A stretch of 25,561 nt of DNA from an uncultured Mucispirillum sp. (lineage in GTDB: Bacteria > Chrysiogenota > Deferribacteres > Deferribacterales > Mucispirillaceae), in assembly GCA_910586745.1 (NCBI GenBank), contig CAJUJZ010000018.1, positions 1 through 25,561 on the forward strand, in the 5' to 3' direction. The position numbers and the translations under genes were made by a program. Below the pieces are notes generated by a model. The model was given only the letters and a program-made list of their open reading frames with translations, made no database searches and was not told where the DNA came from. Shown in pieces: positions 1 through 7,466 of the stretch. Every line of letters starts with the position of its first letter. Position 1 is the first letter of the stretch.

Positions 1-191
1 TCCATATACCCACTCTGTAATATACTTCTTTTACTTATTTTATAATTATTTAATTATACAAAAAAGATTTTTATTTTACAATAGTAAGATTTAATTTTTT
101 TAATTTTTATCGCTGAAATACTGGACAATATAACTATTGATAAGATAACTGTTTCAAATTCTTATACATTTAATAAAATAATACTCTTTTA

Positions 192-1166
192 TTACCTTGT
201 AAATTTTAAAACAATCATAATAAAGACAGCAACTATGCTGAATACTGCCGCATACATTATTAATTTTAATGCTATCTTTTCAGAAGTGAACATTAAATCT
301 GATTTATAATTTGCAATTTCCTCATCTACATTATCAAGTTTGCTCATAATTTCTTCTATTACTTCTCTGTTTTTCTTTAAATCGTCCTCTGCTTCATATT
401 CAATTACATTACCTATATATATTATTGTATATTCAATCAAAGAAAAAAGAGCATTTCTTAAATATACAAACTGATATGTAAAAGTATAATATGGAGTCTT
501 TAAAAGCTCTGGAAGCAAATCATACTGTATTTTTTTTAAACGCTCTCTTGATTGAGCTGGAATATCATTAATATCTGGTATTCTGTCTATTTCATTTAAT
601 ACCCTGCGGATAAGCTTGTAATACTGAGATGCCAGCTCTGGAACAGCACTTGTTTTAAGCTTAATTTCCCGCCTTGTAACCTTATTAGCTTTTAAGAAGT
701 TTTTAATTAATACCATAGCAGAAGGAACTTTTACTTTTTTACGCTTGCGTACTACTTTAATAGAGCGTTTCATATCTATAGCTATTAATGTTTCTACTAT
801 TTCATCTGTTCCGAAAACAAAGTGATTAGAGCCTTCTAAAACCTCTTTTTCTTCCACACTCATTTGTCCGTTTGTAAAAAAGAAAAGACGGGTAACATTT
901 TCGTCGTTCATTGTTCTAAGGACATCTGTTGTAATGTAAGGGTCTAATATTTCCCCCGGTTTTACAACTTCTATCCAGACAACTGCTGCCTGATCTTCAC
1001 GGCTTTGATATGCCCATATTTCTATACGGCGTTTATTTTCTATATCTTTTACAGTTCTGTGAAGTGAGTAGTTAAAATCGCCCATAACTTCACTGACAAA
1101 GTTATAAAAATCAGTAAGTTTAATATTATAAAGCTGCTCGTACCTAGCTTTGCGTTCTGAATCCAT
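192..1166 (-). CDS. Membrane-anchored protein with endonuclease-like N-terminus
   Basis: I do not recognise this 324-residue protein by name. Residues about 20-130 have the look of an Mrr-like restriction-endonuclease fold: a strand with RIEIWAYQ, a strand with WIEVVKPG, then FFFTNGQ and a final segment FGTDEIVETL. The usual acidic-strand and (E/Q)xK signature is degenerate: E49 stands where Asp is expected and E66/K69 are spaced ExxK. Residues 140-290 are basic, then mostly helical. One strong membrane helix lies near residues 300-320, with a short basic tail, so the bulk is probably cytoplasmic. The ATG start overlaps the upstream OmpA-family gene by 23 bases, so the two are almost certainly co-transcribed at the end of the chemotaxis operon. 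The gene is surely coding; the fold assignment is an inference and nuclease activity is doubtful. Confidence 0.75.
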   Translation of the reverse strand: MDSERKARYEQLYNIKLTDFYNFVSEVMGDFNYSLHRTVKDIENKRRIEIWAYQSREDQAAVVWIEVVKPGEILDPYITTDVLRTMNDENVTRLFFFTNGQMSVEEKEVLEGSNHFVFGTDEIVETLIAIDMKRSIKVVRKRKKVKVPSAMVLIKNFLKANKVTRREIKLKTSAVPELASQYYKLIRRVLNEIDRIPDINDIPAQSRERLKKIQYDLLPELLKTPYYTFTYQFVYLRNALFSLIEYTIIYIGNVIEYEAEDDLKKNREVIEEIMSKLDNVDEEIANYKSDLMFTSEKIALKLIMYAAVFSIVAVFIMIVLKFTR

Positions 1167-1932
1167 ATATCTCTACTCGTCTGTTTTTAAGGCTGCCTTT
1201 TTTATCGCTTTTTTCTAAAGGATAGCCTGTGCCTAAACCTATTGTTTTTATTCTATCGGCATTATATCCTTTTTCAATAAGCAGTTTTTTTATGTGGTCA
1301 GCTCTTAAATATGATAACTCATAGTTATTACTATATGTAGCATGTCTGCCTACTGCAACATCATCTGCATTACCAAAAAGCACATAAACTCTATCCTTAG
1401 GCAGACTGTCAAATAATTTTGATATTTTATCATCAAATATTGGTGCTACATCACCAAGCTGAAAATGGATTGTTAATATTAACTCTAAATCTTTTGAAGT
1501 AGGGACAAGGTTTAAATTATCTGCCACATTTTTATTACCGCTTTCTTTTGATACAACCATACCTTTTTCTCTTACCGACTCTTGCTCTGCAGGTATTTCT
1601 ATGGCATTTTCAAGCTCTATTTTATTTGGAATTTCTGTTTTGATATAATCTGTAGAAAGAGTATACTCATCTTTCACTCTTTCTTTTATCAGTCTGACAC
1701 CAATAACTGTCCAGCCGTTTAAAGCTACATTATCATAAGCTTCCTGCTCTGTCACAGCCATTACTGTCATAGTAGTAATAACTTTTGACATATTATTCTC
1801 TATTTTAACTTCATACATATTCTGCTCCTCATAAGCAGCAGCATACAAATTATCTCCACCAATAATATGGTTTTTTGGGTATATTGCGAGGAACAGGATT
1901 GTGAATAAGACTATTACTGTTATTTTCTTCAA
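1144..1932 (-). CDS. OmpA-family peptidoglycan-binding protein
   Basis: The 262-residue product has an N-terminal signal sequence (residues 1-33, ending near LYAAA) and an OmpA-like C-terminal domain (about 150-258). Family hallmarks are visible: the acidic GNADD (D190/D191), NNYELSYLRAD with R210, and the closing NRRVEIYGF. In characterised OmpA domains the equivalent Asp and Arg bind diaminopimelate of peptidoglycan, so this protein probably tethers the envelope from the periplasm. Residues 38-95 are a separate small domain of unknown type. The start is TTG at 1932: an AAAGGA ribosome site lies eight bases upstream, and any later start would lose the signal sequence. It overlaps the upstream small exported gene by 83 bases. 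A role linked to motility is inferred only from its place behind cheA. Confidence 0.85.
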   Translation of the reverse strand: MKKITVIVLFTILFLAIYPKNHIIGGDNLYAAAYEEQNMYEVKIENNMSKVITTMTVMAVTEQEAYDNVALNGWTVIGVRLIKERVKDEYTLSTDYIKTEIPNKIELENAIEIPAEQESVREKGMVVSKESGNKNVADNLNLVPTSKDLELILTIHFQLGDVAPIFDDKISKLFDSLPKDRVYVLFGNADDVAVGRHATYSNNYELSYLRADHIKKLLIEKGYNADRIKTIGLGTGYPLEKSDKKGSLKNRRVEIYGFRTQS

Positions 1933-2188
1933 GATTATAATCCTTTAATGCCTGAGCCATTTTTTCGTCAGGATATGTGGCAATTACTTTAAGATTATAT
2001 ATTACATCATAGCCGCCATTATAATATAAAAAAGCATCAGGCGGCAATTTTGATGCTGTTTGAAAACGAGTTGCTGCAGTGGTTACTTCATATACATAAA
2101 CCCGTGCTGCAGCAACTTGAACTAATAATATTAATAATATTACAACAGTAAAACTAACCGTTGTTATTTTTTTGAGAGATAAGCTCAT
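1850..2188 (-). CDS. Small exported protein of unknown function
   Basis: This encodes about 112 residues and I do not recognise a family. The chosen ATG at 2188 follows a GGTGG site at nine bases and gives a classic signal sequence (MSLSLKKITT, a hydrophobic run, then VQVAAA before RVYVYE). A longer reading frame begins at 2239 but would bury the signal sequence. The mature part is roughly 85 residues, starts with a YEV strand, contains VIATYPDEKMAQALKDYNL, and ends in an aromatic tail KKPYYWWR. It overlaps cheA by 35 bases upstream and the OmpA-family gene by 83 bases downstream, which implies translational coupling. The VIATYPDEKMA stretch resembles VMAVTEQEA in the OmpA-family neighbour. 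Confidence 0.65.
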   Translation of the reverse strand: MSLSLKKITTVSFTVVILLILLVQVAAARVYVYEVTTAATRFQTASKLPPDAFLYYNGGYDVIYNLKVIATYPDEKMAQALKDYNLEENNSNSLIHNPVPRNIPKKPYYWWR

Positions 2189-4316
2189 CAATTTTATCCA
2201 CCAGCAGCTGCTGATTGATAGGTTTTTGAATAAATGCATTCATACCGGAAGCATTCATTTTTTTTCTGTCAGAAGGCTCCATTCTTGCAGACATTGCAAT
2301 TATAGGTATATCATAACCTTTTTCTCTTATACTGCGTGCAAGTCTGAAACCATCCATATCAGGCATCATAATATCGCTGACTATTAAATCTACACTGTTA
2401 TCTCTTTCAAGAATATTTAATGCATCTTTAGCAGATGGTGCTTCAACAGTTTCTATCCAGTCTTGAGATTCAAGAACTTTTTTAGTAATTTTTCTGTCTG
2501 TTGATGAATCATCGCATATTAATACTTTAACTGCATTTGTTTTCTTAGCTGCTGCCTGAACATTAGAGCGTTTATTTGATGAAAGTTTTTTAGTGTTTCT
2601 AATTCTTCTAGGCATATTTTGTGCAACTTCAATTACACCTGCTACATCTAAAATTAATCTTACACGGCCGTCACCAGTAATTGTAGCACCTGCAATACCA
2701 GGGTTTCCACCTAAGTAATCACCAAGTGATTTAATAACGATTTCTTCCTGTCCAATTAACTTATCAACAATAAAGCCTAACTGTTTTTCAGCCAGTGCAA
2801 CAACTACTACATATATTTCATCCTGCTCAAGCTCATCAAGAGCAAAAGCTTCATCAAGTCTGATAAGAGATAATACTCTATCTCTTAATTTTAATACTTC
2901 ACTGCCTTCAAATGAGTGGATTTCTTCATTTGTAATACGAACAGTTTCAACAACTGAAGCAAGTGGTATTGCAAATGTTTCACCTGCCACTTCAACAAGA
3001 AGTGCTTGAATAATAGCAAGTGTTAATGGAAGTTTTAAATAGAATGTTGAACCTTCATTTATTTTAGAATCAATAGTAATAATACCATTTAATTTTTCAA
3101 TATTTGTGCGGACAACATCCATACCAACGCCACGGCCTGAAATATTTGTGATTTTTTCAGCAGTAGAAAATCCTGCTTTAAAAATAAGAGAAAAAGCCTG
3201 CTTATCATCCATATTCTTTGCTTCATCAACAGTAATAACACCTTTTTCTATAGCTTTGCGTTTTAATTTTTCAGGGTCCATACCGGCACCGTCGTCTTTG
3301 ATTTCAATAACAACATGGTTACCTTCATGGTATGCTGATAAATTTACTGTTCCCATTCTTGGCTTGCCTTTTGAAAGACGAACTTCTGGAGTTTCTACAC
3401 CATGGTCACATGAGTTTCTAATCATGTGTAAAAGCGGGTCACCAATAGATTCAATAACCTGTTTATCAAGCTCTGTTTCTTCACCTGATATGATTAACTC
3501 AATCTCTTTACCAGTATCTCTTGCAATATCACGAACAACCCTTGGGAATTTATTAAATACTTTACCAATTGCAATCATTCTTGTTTTCATAATTGCAAGC
3601 TGTAATTCTGTAGTATTCATTCCTATTGCATTTGTAGCCACTAAAAGCTGCTCAACAAGATATTCGTTTTCAAATTTATTTTCAAGTTCACCAGCAATCT
3701 GAGAAAGCATATTTCTGCTTAAAACAAGCTCACCAACTAAGTTTACAAGAGAGTCTAAACGGCTTACATCAACACGGATTGTCTGCTCAACCTGTGTTGC
3801 CTGATGAGTTGGTTTTGCAGCTTCCTGTTTAGGTGCTGCCTTTGGCTGTGGTGCAGGTGCCTGAGCCTGAGCAGGCTGAGCTGTCTGCGGCACTTGAGCC
3901 GCTGGAGCTGCTTTTACTATTGCAGTAAGCTTGCCTTCACTTGCCAATTTTAAATTTTCAATAACAGAAGAACTGTCTGTTGTATCTGTTCCATTTTCTA
4001 TATCACTAATAATTTGTTTTGTTTTATCTACGAACTCTAAAAGAGTATCCATAATTTCACGGGTAACTACCATTTCACCTTTACGGAGTTTATTTAATAT
4101 ATCTTCAGCATGGTGAGTCAGCTCCGCTAATTTATTAAACCCAAGGAATGAAGATGAACCTTTCATTGTATGGGCACCACGGAAAATTTTGTTTAAAAGC
4201 TCCAAATCATTTTGGTTGCTTTCAAGCTCAACAAGGTCGTGGTCTAAATTTTCAATTATTTCATTAGTTTCAACCAAAAAGTCCTGAACTAATTCCTGCA
4301 TATCATCATTATTCAT
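2154..4316 (-). CDS. cheA: Chemotaxis histidine kinase CheA with C-terminal receiver domain
   Basis: The 720-residue hybrid kinase phosphorylates CheY and CheB in response to chemoreceptors. Domains in order: HPt (1-105) with phospho-acceptor H49 in GAHTMKGSSSF; an Ala/Pro/Gln-rich linker (about 134-175) in place of a clear P2 domain; dimerisation (180-240); ATPase (about 285-430) with N301 in the N box, DDGAGM at 341-346 and GRGVGM at 394-399; CheW-like domain (about 432-570); and a receiver domain (595-715) with D602/D603, phospho-acceptor D648, S676 and K698. The fused receiver makes it a CheAY type, as known in Helicobacter and Campylobacter, where it may act as a phosphate sink. The ATG start follows an AGGTGA site. 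The gene lies 17 bases after the cheZ-like gene and overlaps the next one. Confidence 0.97.
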   Translation of the reverse strand: MNNDDMQELVQDFLVETNEIIENLDHDLVELESNQNDLELLNKIFRGAHTMKGSSSFLGFNKLAELTHHAEDILNKLRKGEMVVTREIMDTLLEFVDKTKQIISDIENGTDTTDSSSVIENLKLASEGKLTAIVKAAPAAQVPQTAQPAQAQAPAPQPKAAPKQEAAKPTHQATQVEQTIRVDVSRLDSLVNLVGELVLSRNMLSQIAGELENKFENEYLVEQLLVATNAIGMNTTELQLAIMKTRMIAIGKVFNKFPRVVRDIARDTGKEIELIISGEETELDKQVIESIGDPLLHMIRNSCDHGVETPEVRLSKGKPRMGTVNLSAYHEGNHVVIEIKDDGAGMDPEKLKRKAIEKGVITVDEAKNMDDKQAFSLIFKAGFSTAEKITNISGRGVGMDVVRTNIEKLNGIITIDSKINEGSTFYLKLPLTLAIIQALLVEVAGETFAIPLASVVETVRITNEEIHSFEGSEVLKLRDRVLSLIRLDEAFALDELEQDEIYVVVVALAEKQLGFIVDKLIGQEEIVIKSLGDYLGGNPGIAGATITGDGRVRLILDVAGVIEVAQNMPRRIRNTKKLSSNKRSNVQAAAKKTNAVKVLICDDSSTDRKITKKVLESQDWIETVEAPSAKDALNILERDNSVDLIVSDIMMPDMDGFRLARSIREKGYDIPIIAMSARMEPSDRKKMNASGMNAFIQKPINQQLLVDKIDELISQKNNNG

Positions 4317-4333
4317 ATATTCACCTGCTTTCC

Positions 4334-4966
4334 TTATACACCAAATTCTTTAAGGAGTTTATCAACTAAATCTTGGTCTTGCAATATTTCTTTAGTATCT
4401 TTAATTTTATCTAAGACATCAACATCAATAACATTCTGTTTAATACCCAGCTTAATTAAAACAGATGCCAGTCTTTCTTCTAATGAGTTTACAACTTTTA
4501 TACTTTCATTAATTTTAGCTTTAGTAACCTCTTTAAACTCTAAAGAAGAAACTATGTCACAGCATATATCTTGACCTTGAATGGCACACTCCGACAGTCT
4601 GTCCAGCATACCGCCGGCACGCGCATAATCCCCTGATGATATAAACTGCCTTACAAGCTCAAGATTTTCTTTAATATCATCAATATTAAAGTTTATCTTA
4701 TCTACAAATGCCAGAACATCTTCTGATGCACTTTTAGAATCATTAATTACACCGTTAAGCACTTTTTCAAAAGCAGGCAGGTCGCTGTATGCTCCCTCTA
4801 TAGCTGATGAAACAGTCTGTAATTTTTTTAATGAATCATTAAAATACTGAGCTATATCATACAGCTCGCTTTCAGGCTCAACAGTAACATCTACAACATC
4901 ATACTTACCTTCATTAATGTTGCGTGCTATGCTCAATAATTCATTCAGGTCTTTGAATTCGCTCAT
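4334..4966 (-). CDS. cheZ: CheZ-like CheY phosphatase, atypical
   Basis: The 210-residue protein is mostly helical. Its last 16 residues, LQDQDLVDKLLKEFGV, closely match the C-terminal CheY-binding helix of CheZ (E. coli ends QVDDLLDSLGF). Residues 100-170 fit the long CheZ hairpin, and LEFKEVTKAKI (142-152) aligns with the family active-site helix DFQDLTGQVI. In that alignment the catalytic Asp becomes E146 and the catalytic Gln becomes A150, so activity is uncertain. Residues 8-58 look like a HAMP segment (INEGKYD, SELYDIAQYFNDSLKKLQ) but there is no membrane helix. It begins one base after the cheY stop and precedes cheA by 17 bases, which supports a job on CheY-P. The alternative is a non-catalytic CheY-binding or localising protein. 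Confidence 0.75.
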   Translation of the reverse strand: MSEFKDLNELLSIARNINEGKYDVVDVTVEPESELYDIAQYFNDSLKKLQTVSSAIEGAYSDLPAFEKVLNGVINDSKSASEDVLAFVDKINFNIDDIKENLELVRQFISSGDYARAGGMLDRLSECAIQGQDICCDIVSSLEFKEVTKAKINESIKVVNSLEERLASVLIKLGIKQNVIDVDVLDKIKDTKEILQDQDLVDKLLKEFGV

Positions 4967-4967
4967 T

Positions 4968-5345
4968 TTATAAATCCAGTAATTTAAATACCTTTTCTTG
5001 TAATGTTTCAGGGGTAAAAGGTTTTACAACATAGTTATTAACACCGCTGCGTAATGCTGTTAAAATATCTTCTTTTGCAGCTTCTGTTGTAATCATTAAT
5101 ATAGGTAAATCTTTATACTCATCTTTTGCACGAACAGCCTTAACAAAAGTAAGTCCGTCCATTTCTGGCATATTCCAGTCTGTAACAATCATATCTACTT
5201 TATTTTTAGACATAACCTCCAGAGCTTCTACACCATTGCCTGCTTCAAGTATGGTTTCAAAACCAAGTTTTTGAAGCGTATTTTTAATAATTCTTCTCAT
5301 AGTAGAAGAATCATCAACTGTTATAATTGAGTGCTCGTAACCCAT
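4968..5345 (-). CDS. cheY: Chemotaxis response regulator CheY
   Basis: This is a stand-alone 125-residue receiver domain, the usual CheY length. It carries the acidic pair D11/D12, the phospho-acceptor D56 in TDWNMP, T86/T87, the switch aromatic Y105 and K108 in VVKPF. When phosphorylated by CheA it should bind the FliM N-terminal peptide and reverse the motor. The ATG follows a strong GGAGG ribosome site. It lies 59 bases below fliY and one base above the cheZ-like gene, so motor, regulator, phosphatase and kinase are made in sequence from one transcript. Confidence 0.96.
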   Translation of the reverse strand: MGYEHSIITVDDSSTMRRIIKNTLQKLGFETILEAGNGVEALEVMSKNKVDMIVTDWNMPEMDGLTFVKAVRAKDEYKDLPILMITTEAAKEDILTALRSGVNNYVVKPFTPETLQEKVFKLLDL

Positions 5346-5404
5346 TTAAACCTCCGCAAATATAGGTTAGTATCCTTTATATTTATTCATTATTTTTAAA
5401 TATG

Positions 5405-6316
5405 TCAATCTTTTAATTTTCTAATACGCTCTGCCTTGCTGATAATCTCTTTAATTCTAAAACCAAAATAGCCATCAACAATAACAACTTCCCCTCTTGC
5501 AATTACCTTGTCATTAATAGCAAGTTCAATAGGGTCATCAGCATTCTGCTCCAATTCTACAATGTTACCAGGTCCAAGTCCTAAAATATCTTTTAAGAAT
5601 AATTTAGCACTGCCCATTCTAACACTTATAGGTATATCAATATCAAGCAGCAAGTCAAGATTTTTCGGCGTATTGCCGCTGCTTTCTGCAGGCTCATCAT
5701 CAAATGAAATACCAGCATTTCCAAGCAATGCCTCAATACTTCCATCATCAACTAATTTACTATCGTCCTGACCGCCAAGCTTTGCCTCAATATTTGTATC
5801 ACATACAAATCTGAAATTTAATTCAGCACCATCAACATCACCAGTTAAATCTATACAGTAATATTCAGAGCACTGAAAAAGAGATGATGATGTATTTTTT
5901 ATAACATCTTCACTTTTAAATGAAAACTTGTTACTAAATGCTTCTTCAAATGGAACATTTAAACTGCTGAGAAGCTGAGAAGTTAATTCCTGCACTGCAT
6001 CTTTTGTATCATCATCTATTTCATCTTTACTTTCACCGTCACCTGCAAGCATAAAATCTGCAAGTTTCGTAATATCCCTTGTTCTAAAAAGCAGCCCTGT
6101 TTCATAACCACCGTTATCTTCTTTTGAAACAACAAGTGTTTCATTTTCATAAGCAGCAAACAGTGTATCTGCATCACATTTAACCATCTCACCAAGAGAT
6201 AAATTTACTGTTCTAGAGCTTATGGCTGATAAAGAAGATGCAAATGTAGAAACAACAAGTTCTGAAAACTTTTCCAGACTTGGACTGTTAAGAAAATTAA
6301 CTGTTTCTGTCATCAT
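5405..6316 (-). CDS. fliY: Flagellar motor switch protein FliY/FliN
   Basis: The 303-residue product ends in a FliN-type SpoA domain (about 218-300: LDLLLDIDIPISVRMG, GPGNIVEL, and VVIVDGYFGFRIKEI), which forms the C-ring base with FliM. The roughly 200 residues in front make it FliY-like rather than the short FliN (about 100-140 residues). That part resembles the CheC-like region of FliY: HSA-type helix near 14-40 and DAVQELTSQLLSSL at 106-119. In active CheC/FliY phosphatases this helix holds Glu and Asn (ExxN); here E110 remains but Asn is S113, so CheY-P phosphatase activity is doubtful. The gene overlaps fliM by 20 bases. The start is one of two consecutive ATGs after a GGAG site. Confidence 0.9.
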   Translation of the reverse strand: MMTETVNFLNSPSLEKFSELVVSTFASSLSAISSRTVNLSLGEMVKCDADTLFAAYENETLVVSKEDNGGYETGLLFRTRDITKLADFMLAGDGESKDEIDDDTKDAVQELTSQLLSSLNVPFEEAFSNKFSFKSEDVIKNTSSSLFQCSEYYCIDLTGDVDGAELNFRFVCDTNIEAKLGGQDDSKLVDDGSIEALLGNAGISFDDEPAESSGNTPKNLDLLLDIDIPISVRMGSAKLFLKDILGLGPGNIVELEQNADDPIELAINDKVIARGEVVIVDGYFGFRIKEIISKAERIRKLKD

Positions 6317-7328
6317 CCTGCTCCGTAGTTGCTCTTGTTATCTTGATAGCTTTTTTTATACCAAGAATACCCAAAGCTCCAAAAAATTTATGTTTATTAC
6401 TAATATATATATTTAAAGGGCGTTTTGCTTTTTTGCTGAGAATAACAGTATCATTTTCTCTTAAGTTAAGTATTTCCCCTATTTTTAATTTTGTTCTGCC
6501 AAGTTCTACAATTAATGGCACATTAATATTTTCAAGCAGCTCTAAAATACGAGATTCATATTCTCCAGACCTGCCTTTTTTTGCACCAATAAGCCAGTCC
6601 TGTGAGCTGATTTTATTAAGTATAGGCTCTAAAATAAGTGCAGGCAGACAAATATTCATCATACCAGTAGCCTCACCAAACTTAACTTCAAATACTACAA
6701 GCACAACTACTTCATTTTGTGCAACAATTTGTATTACATGCGGGCTGTTTTCACTTAATTCTTTTTTCAGCCTTACATTTGGAATAATCTGTTTCCACAC
6801 ATCTTCCAAATCCTTTAAAATAAGTGTAATAATACTGTCTATAATTGTCATTTCCAAAGGCGTAAGCTCACGCACATGAAAAAGAGGAAGCCCCTGACCG
6901 CCTAAAAGCTTATCTACTATAGGGAAGATAAGTGACGGGTTAATCTCTAAAACAGCATTACCCTGCAAAGGTATCATAGAGATAATATTAAAACTTGTTG
7001 GATCCGGCAGTGACATAAGGAATTCACCATAAGTCATCTGGTCAACACCTACAAGAGAAATATCTGTAATTGTTCTTAAAAAGCTTGATAAGTTTGAGCT
7101 GAAGTTTCTTGCAAACTTATCATGCAGGTTTCTAATAGAACGCAGCTGCTCTTTTGAAACCCTGTCTGGCCTTCTAAAATCATATACAGATATTTTTTTC
7201 GGGACGAAATCAGGAGCATACTCGTCAAAATCATCATCGCTATCTCCATCACTTCCGCTGCCTGCTGGGTCATCTGATACAGTTGATAACAGGGCGTCAA
7301 TTTCATCCTGACTTAATATATCAGCCAT
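6297..7328 (-). CDS. fliM: Flagellar motor switch protein FliM
   Basis: The 343-residue protein is a full-length FliM. The N-terminus has the CheY-P-binding peptide ILSQDEIDALL (residues 4-14), then an acidic Gly/Ser/Asp linker (20-38), a central CheC-like domain starting near YDFRRPDRVSKEQLRSIRN, and a C-terminal SpoA domain (about 255-325) that pairs with FliN/FliY. It sits in the cytoplasmic C-ring and switches rotation direction. The ATG follows an AAAGGTGA site. It is the first gene after a 138-base gap with a promoter-like sequence, so it may open a separate transcript for the switch and chemotaxis genes. Confidence 0.96.
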   Translation of the reverse strand: MADILSQDEIDALLSTVSDDPAGSGSDGDSDDDFDEYAPDFVPKKISVYDFRRPDRVSKEQLRSIRNLHDKFARNFSSNLSSFLRTITDISLVGVDQMTYGEFLMSLPDPTSFNIISMIPLQGNAVLEINPSLIFPIVDKLLGGQGLPLFHVRELTPLEMTIIDSIITLILKDLEDVWKQIIPNVRLKKELSENSPHVIQIVAQNEVVVLVVFEVKFGEATGMMNICLPALILEPILNKISSQDWLIGAKKGRSGEYESRILELLENINVPLIVELGRTKLKIGEILNLRENDTVILSKKAKRPLNIYISNKHKFFGALGILGIKKAIKITRATTEQDDDRNS

Positions 7329-7381
7329 TAATCACCTTTATATAGTGCTAATTTGCTTATAAACTAGACACTAATATTATT

Positions 7382-7411
7382 ATATTACAATTATTTTACG
7401 CTAATAGTCAA
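7382..7411 (-). promoter_or_regulatory. Candidate sigma-70-type promoter before fliM
   Basis: On the minus strand TTGACT (7406-7411) is followed after 18 bases by TAATAT (7382-7387), inside the 138-base gap between cheB and fliM. The -35 box is good and the -10 box is weak (4 of 6). No convincing FliA-type (sigma-28) or sigma-54 box was seen in the gap. In so AT-rich a stretch this could be chance. Confidence 0.35.
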
Positions 7412-7466
7412 TTAAATATTTTATTTACTGGTTTTATTTCATCTTATTAACAAATTTATTTAACTT

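Noticed and set aside
103..118. GCGATAA on the minus strand as a FliA (sigma-28) -10 box
   Set aside because: No TAAA-type -35 box lies at the needed distance, and the box points away from the genes in the window.
3106..3702. Open plus-strand frame of 198 codons inside cheA
   Set aside because: It lies antisense to the conserved kinase core of cheA and has no recognisable motif or ribosome site; it is a shadow of the real gene.
6343..6879. Open plus-strand frame of 178 codons inside fliM
   Set aside because: It is antisense to a conserved fliM region, its composition mirrors the codons of fliM, and it has no family features.
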